A stretch of DNA of 64,000 nucleotides from Theocolax elegans (Eukaryota; Arthropoda; Insecta; Hymenoptera; Cerocephalidae). Below are positions 60,101-64,000 of the stretch, piece after piece. The notes under the pieces are model-generated. The model had not been told where the DNA came from, did not search any database, and saw nothing but the letters and a program-made list of their open reading frames with translations. Every line of letters begins with the position of its first letter. Position 1 is the stretch's first letter. The DNA lies in contig CM047431.1 in NCBI GenBank assembly GCA_026168455.1, forward strand, positions 56,102,539 through 56,166,538. The letters are read 5' to 3'. Both the position numbers and the translations under genes were made by a program.

Positions 60101-62717
60101 CGAGCAGGACGAGCCTCAAATGCAAGATGGCAAGTGTAAGTGATTATTCGACATTTTATCTATGGAACAAAAAAAATTTAATCTAAAAGGTAAAGTAAAT
60201 ATGGTCTACATTTTTCTACAGCGAAGCAACAAAACGAGATGGAGAGTACGGATAGGTTAGAGGGTGACGAAGGCGTCCAACAAGAATCGATATGGAAGCG
60301 GAAAAAGCGCGATTTTGATAGGTAACAATACATTTTTATCATTTTTCAATATTCTATATCTTCTCTTTTTTAAATGATAAAATAATGATATTTTGCAAAC
60401 AAGACGGATAATACACATTTATATTTTGTTTGTTACGTCGAAACGGTATTAATATGGGTAAAGCAAAAAAAAAACACATTTATTTCAGGGCGAATCGACG
60501 GATGAGACGAGCTTGCAGAAAAGCCGTCAAATCCCAGGTTTTTTACTGGCTGATTATAGTTTTAGTGTTTTTAAATACAGGAGTTTTAGCTACCGAACAC
60601 TATCGACAGCCCGAATGGCTGGATCAATTTCAAGGTAAACGTTTATTTTACATTAAATTTTATCAATTTTATCGCTTCGTTCGTTATTAACCAACAACGA
60701 AATTTTGACTCTCTTGCAGAAATTACGAATATGTTTTTCATCGTACTTTTCTCTATGGAGATGATGTTAAAAATGTACAGTTTGGGCTTTCAGGTACAAT
60801 ATATATTTTAACGTATAGAAAAATTTATTGTTTCTGGAGAGAAAAGATAAAATTATAATGTTTGCGTGGTTTATAAATTTTCAGGGATATTTCGTCTCGC
60901 TGTTCAATCGTTTTGACTGTTTCGTCGTGATCGGCTCGATTAGTGAAATGATTTTAACGAATACAAATGTCATGCCACCGTTGGGCGTATCCGTACTCCG
61001 TTGCGTTCGACTGCTTCGCGTATTCAAAGTTACAAAGTGAGTTTTTGTTCTAGTTGTTATTGTTATCATTGATGTTGTAGTTTATGCAGCTGTATCGATC
61101 AATATTTCATTAGGATGAAATTATGGAAACGTTGGATAAACTATCAATTTGCGAATAAAATTATGAAATATTTATCGTTCGTGAAGAGTATACGCTGATG
61201 ATAACGTACGATAATTATTTTACGACGTTTATACTCGTCGTCTGTTTATTTATTGGTTTACTCAGTTTATTCATTCATTTATTTATTTATCTGTATGTCT
61301 ATTAATTTATTTATTGACTTTTTTTATTTATTTCGTTGATTACGAAAGAGCTGTTTTTTTATAGTATCATTTTTAAAATTGTCGTTACCTTTTATGCACA
61401 ACATTTTATGCAATAATTGATGAATATTATATATGTATCAAGTGCTACAGTATGATGTTAACTGTATTAATTGTAAAAAAAATGGGGTTACATGAACGTC
61501 GACACCAACATTTTTTGTTCAAATGTAATTTACAAATGTTTAGCAAATATATTGTTTTTTAATTACAATGAATGAATAAAAATATACTTTAATTACAATT
61601 AGAGAGCAAAAAAGTTAAATAACAAAAAAATACCGCATAATATTATAGCGAAGAGAAGATTTTTACGCAATATTGAATGTCGGATGAAATCTTGATTTTT
61701 CTACTTAAGGAGATGTCGGACTCAGAAAATGGTCATTTTTAATAACTTTTTTTATAAAAAAAAGCATAAATTTGGAAAAAATCATGAACGCTATGCTCTT
61801 AAGCATATTTTAAATAGAATACTCAAATTTTTTCAGATTTTTAATTCTGTAATTTAATTTCTGATTATTGCGTTGAAAATTCATGTATTTTTAGATCAAT
61901 AATTACCGACCAAAAATTGTTTATTCACTTGTTATTAACAAATGTATTTTTTTTTTTAAATCAAAACACCATGCCCTTGCTTTTGTATAAACTACCTATA
62001 TGAATTTTGTTCAGATTTTTAATTCAATATTCCTAACATAATTCTTATGTTGAAAGGTGTAGATCCCTGTAACTTGGGTCCGACACCCCGTTAAATTTGT
62101 AAATAAAAAATAAACTCCCACATTTTATACAATCGTATCAATTATGTATTTCTAAATTGTTCTAATTTTACGATTGTCCGTCAGTAATGAAAATGATAAT
62201 GACCCGTAATAAAAGAGGTCTTTTTAAATTAGGTTGTAATAACAAGTTCGGTCGATAGATAGAGAGAGGGAGAGAGTGAGAACAGAAGGGTAATGAGAGG
62301 TCGAGGGAGCGCACGTGTAATATCGCTTTGAAGCTTTGATCTCTAAAAGACCTGACCAACTGAATTACTTAATTTTCAGGTACTGGCGATCCTTATCGAA
62401 TCTTGTGGCCTCCTTACTTAATTCGATACAGTCGATCGCGTCCCTCTTGCTCCTTTTGTTTCTCTTCATCGTCATCTTTGCGCTTCTCGGGATGCAGGTA
62501 CGTAAAATCTGATGACCCTATTCAAATAGTAAACTTAATTTCCGGTATTTATTGTCTCCTTGGGTTTACTTTGTATAACGTATATAACCTTCGTTTTCTT
62601 ACTACTATTCTTCTTATTCTTCAGGTGTTCGGTGGGAGATTCAATTTCAGCGCCGAGGAGGACAAGCCGAGATACAACTTTGATAGTTTCTGGCAGAGTT
62701 TGCTTACCGTTTTTCAA
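44496..62717 (+). CDS. Ca-alpha1D: L-type voltage-gated calcium channel alpha-1 subunit (5' part, 15 exons)
   Basis: Pore-forming subunit of a high-voltage-activated L-type calcium channel in the plasma membrane; insect orthologues carry calcium current in muscle, neurons and secretory cells. The joined exons give 677 residues, about a third of the usual length. N-terminus 1-124 is cytosolic and low-complexity. Repeat I has S1 at about 126-145, S4 arginines 227/230/233/236, the selectivity glutamate E352 in TLEGW, and S6 at about 371-393. The AID (beta-subunit site, QQxExxLxGYxxWI form) is 417-434. Repeat II has S4 with R595/R598/R601/K604 and ends before its pore motif. The [19 protein letters not shown] segment is characteristic of the L type rather than the cacophony or T types. 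All 14 visible junctions keep frame; the gene continues past 64000. Confidence 0.95.
44589..46779 (+). other. Channel intron 1
   Basis: Contains a (TTTA)n array (45086-45134) and a TTAA-flanked MITE (46192-46576); otherwise AT-rich with no alternative exon that I recognise. Confidence 0.6.
46192..46576. mobile_element. TTAA-flanked palindromic MITE, 385 bp
   Basis: Bounded by TTAA at 46188-46191 and 46577-46580. Ends are CGGGGTGCCATAGTC and GAGTATGGAACCCCC. The centre is a long inverted repeat: AAGAGACGCCTTCGTTTATT on one side and AATAAACGAAGGCGTCTCTT on the other. A half copy lies at 39283-39522 and a related element at 55401-55841. TTAA duplication suggests piggyBac-type mobilisation. Confidence 0.8.
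46780..47060 (+). CDS. Ca-alpha1D: Channel exon 2 (residues 32-125, N-terminal region)
   Basis: Acceptor GATTACAG, donor GGAA|GTATCC (phase 2). It encodes [12 protein letters not shown], then a Pro/Gly/Thr/Ala-rich disordered stretch and the conserved entry to repeat [15 protein letters not shown] followed by IDIVEW. The GC-rich half is low-complexity and likely to vary between species; the last 30 residues are strongly conserved in L-type channels. Confidence 0.93.
47417..47522 (+). CDS. Ca-alpha1D: Channel exon 3 (residues 125-160, IS1)
   Basis: Acceptor ATCCAG, donor CTC|GTAAGT, phase 0 at the end. It encodes [20 protein letters not shown] (first transmembrane segment of repeat I) and the extracellular [15 protein letters not shown], which carries a possible N-glycosylation site (NQT). 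Confidence 0.97.
48926..49180. mobile_element. TA-flanked MITE, 255 bp
   Basis: CACGGACAGAAATTTTTTAT at the left and AAACTTTTTTTCAGTG at the right, with TA on both sides (48924-48925 and 49181-49182). Long subterminal inverted repeats include TTTCTAGTGAAGAAAT / ATTTCTTCACTAGAAA and GACAAACTGGGGAAAATTAG / CTAATTTTCCTCAGTTTGTC. Close relative of 51005-51240. Confidence 0.85.
51005..51240. mobile_element. TA MITE nested inside the mariner-like arm
   Basis: CACTGAGAAAAATTTTAG at the left, ACAAAATTTCTGTCCGTG at the right, TA duplicated on both sides (51003-51004 and 51241-51242). The uninterrupted site is preserved in the complementary arm as TAGGCCTG preceded by AAGTTGG, which proves that a single TA was duplicated on insertion. 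Confidence 0.9.
51364..51379 (+). other. Histone-type 3' stem-loop inside a transposon
   Basis: GGCCCTTTTCAGGGCC is an exact match to the animal histone mRNA 3' stem-loop (six-pair stem, TTTC loop), followed by ACAATG as in the usual ACCA-like 3' flank. No histone coding sequence is adjacent: the upstream bases back to the repeat edge (about 51320) do not translate into a histone end. It looks like a captured piece of a histone 3' end, but short palindromes can arise by chance. Confidence 0.5.
52672..53392. mobile_element. Foldback element with ~170-bp terminal inverted repeats
   Basis: Left end TATATGGAGAATTCCACGTC and right end matching its complement (GACTTGAATGCACCATATA), with continuing similarity inward through ATTTTAAAAT, AGGTACA, GGAAATG and TTGTTCAAAAGT.ATTCTAACCTC. 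Arms are visibly diverged (roughly four in five bases agree by eye). The 99-codon minus frame at 52462-52761 overlaps the edge and is not credible. Confidence 0.7.
54440..54579 (+). CDS. Ca-alpha1D: Channel exon 4 (residues 161-207, IS2 and IS3)
   Basis: Acceptor TTTTTTTAG, donor CGG|GTAAAT (phase 2). It encodes [20 protein letters not shown] (IS2, whose conserved acidic and basic residues pair with the S4 charges), [15 protein letters not shown] and [11 protein letters not shown] (IS3 with the conserved NLLDF). Confidence 0.97.
54685..55330. mobile_element. Foldback MITE flanked by TTA (Harbinger-like)
   Basis: Terminal CAAGGAGAGTCCACACCCTT and its near complement at the right; the arms stay similar for over 250 bp each (AAACTCTAGGATATGATTTC, ATATGAAGAAACCC, ATTCCAATGCCCTTTTTTAT). 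Both outer edges abut TTA (54682-54684 and 55331-55333), the 3-bp duplication typical of PIF/Harbinger elements. It begins 105 bp after the exon 4 donor. No transposase. Confidence 0.75.
55401..55841. mobile_element. TTAA-type MITE, 441 bp
   Basis: Left end GGGGATATCAAAGTCAAG after TTAA (55397-55400), right end ATGGCTTTGGCACCCC before ATTA (one base off TTAA). Shared TATCCTCCCTAC / GTAGGGAGGATA just inside both ends links it to 46192-46576. Interior arms are inverted and diverged. Confidence 0.75.
55950..56056 (+). CDS. Ca-alpha1D: Channel exon 5 (residues 207-243, IS4 voltage sensor)
   Basis: Acceptor TTAACAG, donor CCAA|GTAAGT (phase 1). It encodes [17 protein letters not shown] (IS3-S4 loop) and [18 protein letters not shown] with arginines at every third position (227, 230, 233, 236), the voltage-sensing helix. 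Confidence 0.97.
56057..57257 (+). other. Channel intron 5
   Basis: Contains a copy of the hammerhead-like repeat (about 56255-56360) and an IR-like ATTTTAACACCA word twice in opposite directions (56772-56786 region and 57097-57110). No further exon seen. Confidence 0.5.
56255..56360 (-). mobile_element. Hammerhead-like repeat, third copy
   Basis: On the minus strand: CTGAAGAGGTTGACGAATTT, stem GTTG..CAAC, GATATGTTGCG, and 40 bp later GGCCCTCAAGAAATTGAAAA. Same order of words as at 30436-30560 and 31530-31660. CTGAAGA is intact but GAAAC is changed to GATAT. Confidence 0.55.
57258..57410 (+). CDS. Ca-alpha1D: Channel exon 6 (residues 243-294, IS4-S5 and IS5)
   Basis: Acceptor CGACTAG, donor ACGG|GTATGT (phase 1). 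It encodes [17 protein letters not shown] (S4-S5 linker), [20 protein letters not shown] (IS5) and the start of the pore turret with CWNNVT, a cysteine and possible N-glycosylation site. The acceptor has a poor polypyrimidine tract, but the split serine codon and the family alignment leave no doubt. Confidence 0.96.
57411..58154 (+). other. Channel intron 6
   Basis: AT-rich; its right part is occupied by a tRNA-derived SINE (57956-58110). Confidence 0.6.
57956..58110 (+). mobile_element. tRNA-derived SINE with deletion between A and B boxes
   Basis: GGTCTGCGATGGATCGGTCG runs straight into GTGGTTCGATTCCCGACCCC, so the anticodon-arm part of the head is missing. The body (TTTTCAACAAGTGC, AAAGACATCGTATGACCTCC) and an A-rich tail are present. 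AAATGTAA on both sides (about 57939 and 58104) may be a short target duplication. It ends about 44 bp before exon 7. Confidence 0.85.
58155..58354 (+). CDS. Ca-alpha1D: Channel exon 7 (residues 294-360, pore of repeat I)
   Basis: Acceptor TTGTCTAG, donor CTCC|GTAAGT (phase 0). It encodes the turret with several cysteines ([16 protein letters not shown]) and the pore helix [16 protein letters not shown] followed by [12 protein letters not shown]352 (codon 58328-58330) is the repeat I member of the EEEE calcium selectivity ring. Confidence 0.98.
58355..59266 (+). other. Channel intron 7
   Basis: AT-rich with no recognised element. A weak tRNA-like word near 58565-58630 is too degraded to call. 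Confidence 0.5.
59267..59370 (+). CDS. Ca-alpha1D: Channel exon 8 (residues 361-395, IS6)
   Basis: Acceptor TTATTACAG, donor CTGG|GTAATT (phase 2). It encodes [11 protein letters not shown], then [20 protein letters not shown], the pore-lining sixth segment with the conserved [15 protein letters not shown]. Vertebrate Cav1 genes use alternative exons here; I found no second version nearby. Confidence 0.98.
59371..59971 (+). other. Channel intron 8
   Basis: AT-rich; no repeat or alternative exon recognised. Confidence 0.5.
59972..60135 (+). CDS. Ca-alpha1D: Channel exon 9 (residues 395-450, I-II linker with AID)
   Basis: Acceptor ATATCCAG, donor AAGT|GTAAGT (phase 1). It encodes the end of IS6 ([17 protein letters not shown]) and [18 protein letters not shown], the alpha-interaction domain that binds the cytoplasmic beta subunit; the key Tyr and Trp (Y426, W429) are present. 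An acidic tail follows. Confidence 0.98.
60222..60321 (+). CDS. Ca-alpha1D: Channel exon 10 (residues 450-483, I-II linker)
   Basis: Acceptor TTTTTCTACAG, donor ATAG|GTAACA (phase 2). It encodes a charged linker ([17 protein letters not shown].. then [11 protein letters not shown]). Frame is fixed by the split Ser and Arg codons on both sides. The linker is variable between species. Confidence 0.95.
60489..60634 (+). CDS. Ca-alpha1D: Channel exon 11 (residues 483-532, IIS1)
   Basis: Acceptor TATTTCAG, donor CAAG|GTAAAC (phase 1). It encodes the basic [16 protein letters not shown], then [20 protein letters not shown] (IIS1) and [12 protein letters not shown]. Confidence 0.97.
60720..60793 (+). 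CDS. Ca-alpha1D: Channel exon 12 (residues 532-556, IIS2)
   Basis: Small exon between CTCTTGCAG and CAG|GTACAA, phase 0 at the end. It encodes [20 protein letters not shown] followed by LGFQ, repeat II S2 with its conserved acidic residue. Confidence 0.97.
60885..61036 (+). CDS. Ca-alpha1D: Channel exon 13 (residues 557-607, IIS3 and IIS4)
   Basis: Acceptor AATTTTCAG, donor ACAAA|GTGAGT (phase 2). It encodes [20 protein letters not shown] (S3) and [18 protein letters not shown] (S4) with R595, R598, R601, K604 and K607. Confidence 0.97.
61037..62379 (+). other. Channel intron 13
   Basis: Holds a TTAA-flanked MITE (61709-62090) and a GA-rich stretch near 62255-62285. No alternative exon recognised. 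Confidence 0.55.
61709..62090. mobile_element. TTAA-flanked MITE, 382 bp
   Basis: GGAGATGTCGGACTCAG and GGGTCCGACACCCCG are imperfect inverted ends, each next to TTAA (61705-61708 and 62091-62094). The interior shows inverted AT-rich arms (CAGATTTTTAATTC occurs in both halves). Different family from 46192-46576 but the same target. Confidence 0.7.
62380..62497 (+). CDS. Ca-alpha1D: Channel exon 14 (residues 607-646, IIS4-S5 and IIS5)
   Basis: Acceptor AATTTTCAG, donor CAG|GTACGT, phase 0. It encodes [20 protein letters not shown] (S4-S5 linker) and [19 protein letters not shown] (S5). Confidence 0.98.
62625..62717 (+). CDS. Ca-alpha1D: Channel exon 15 (residues 647-677, repeat II pore entry)
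   Basis: Acceptor ATTCTTCAG, donor CAA|GTGAGT, phase 0. It encodes [19 protein letters not shown] and [12 protein letters not shown]. The next exon should begin with the repeat II selectivity motif (LTGEDW type); it is not in the remaining 1.28 kb. Confidence 0.97.
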
Positions 62718-64000
62718 GTGAGTCGATGGAAATGTATTGTGTCGAGATTAAATTACCACGGTTCAACGGTATTTGTTTTGGATACTCGGTTTCGAGGAGA
62801 ATTCGCTTTGTTTAATTGATCGAACGGTAGTTACGATGACCGCGTTATCGATATTTTCAAAGACCTACCAATTAAGAAATCGATTATTCATGCTTGTTTT
62901 TTTTCTCTTTTTTAACTTTTGGACACTTGCAAAGATTAAATTACTATATTTTCTACGAAATTTCAGAATTTTTATTTTTTATTTTTAATGAATTTTAGTA
63001 ACTTTTCGCGCTTTTGGCATGATTTTTAATGCGTGTATTACCCTTTTCTTTCATATAATTATATATTATATATAAAAATAAAGGTTTATAACAATTATAA
63101 CCCTTATAATTGTTATAAAAGTTAATTTTTGTATTTTACTTTTTATTTAATTTATATTGTAAAAGAACATAACTTAACGTCGGATATCATATATCGTGAA
63201 AAATTTCGTCTGGTACGCATAATTAAAAAAAATTAATTAAATAAAAATTCATTGAATGTTTTTTAAGTTTCTTGAAAATGAAATGTAGCGTTTGTTGTTC
63301 ATTACAAACGGATGCTAGTATAATTACTAAGACTTCGATGCATGTGATTTATTAAATTTCTTTGATTGTAAGTTTCGATTGTTTTAAAATTATCAAAATT
63401 GAGAAAGGAAAAAAGACATTGACATAATAATTAAAAATTACGGAACAAAAAAATAATTTATTCTTCAAAGTAATATTAAAAGATAAATATTTCATTAAAA
63501 TTTTATGAAACGTAATTAGATACATAATACATTTCTTAACTTTTTCGAGAGTCTATAAAATCCAATGAATAATTGATTAATTTCCGAGGATTATAATTTT
63601 GAGATTCTTCTATTACATTTTCTTTCGATATTGTATTTTTTTCAATATTGTGTCCGAAACCTTGTTTTAATCGCGAGCGAAGCGAGCGTTTTTGGCTAGT
63701 AATTAAGTATTTCTTACAAAAATGAATATATTTTGAATAGAAAATTGTATAAGGAATACTAGGAGCACATTGCCTTTTAGTTGTATCTGTGAAAAGTTTA
63801 TTCGAAGGTAAATCCGCAGCATATATCTCAACGAGATGTATTATTTCAAAGGTATTTAATTCAGTACAGAGAAACTATAATTTGGTAAAACAATTGTAAA
63901 AGGGGAATGTTCTCGTGGTTTCACCTTACATATAATGTTGATTGAAGTTTAGTTTTTCATACAATTATAATAATTGGCTATGCCTGTCGATAATTCGTAT
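62718..64000 (+). other. Channel intron 15, incomplete
   Basis: AT-rich intronic DNA to the window edge; no exon or clear mobile element. A short inverted TATAATTGTTATAA word lies near 63088-63121. Confidence 0.6.

Overview
The window is nuclear DNA from an AT-rich, intron-rich animal genome, almost certainly an insect. The channel sequence, the tRNA- and 5S-derived SINEs and the many foldback DNA transposons fit an insect, and Hymenoptera is my best guess, but I cannot place it to species. Nothing bacterial or viral is visible.

The only gene I can support is the 5' part of an L-type voltage-gated calcium channel alpha-1 subunit (the Ca-alpha1D / Cav1 type), on the + strand from 44496 to beyond the right edge. 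Fifteen coding exons join without a frame break into 677 codons. They encode the N-terminus, all of repeat I (S1-S6 with the pore glutamate), the I-II linker with the beta-subunit binding site, and repeat II as far as the start of its pore loop. All introns are GT-AG. The rest of repeat II, repeats III-IV and the C-terminus lie outside the window.

Positions 1 to about 10060 are a complex repeat block. It holds two direct copies of a roughly 2.4 kb unit (1 and 2615), each carrying a 5S rRNA-derived SINE with target-site duplications. These are followed by inverted copies of part of the unit, a 2092-bp-spaced duplication, and a large palindrome (8446-10060). Positions 10061-44036 contain no gene I recognise. 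They hold scattered mobile-element remains: tRNA-derived SINEs, a pogo-like deletion derivative that still encodes a Pipsqueak-type DNA-binding domain, TA- and TTAA-flanked foldback elements, hammerhead-like repeats, a 3 x 86 bp tandem array and microsatellites. Some of this stretch may be the gene's 5' regulatory region or a long 5' intron; GC-rich patches near 25000, 35260 and 43150 are the obvious places to look for transcription starts.

The channel introns carry the same element families. Notable are a mariner-like element interrupted by a TA MITE and holding an exact histone-type 3' stem-loop (intron 3), a Harbinger-like foldback 105 bp after exon 4, and SINEs inserted about 45-50 bp upstream of exon 1 and exon 7. 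All exon and element boundaries were read by eye; no database search was possible.
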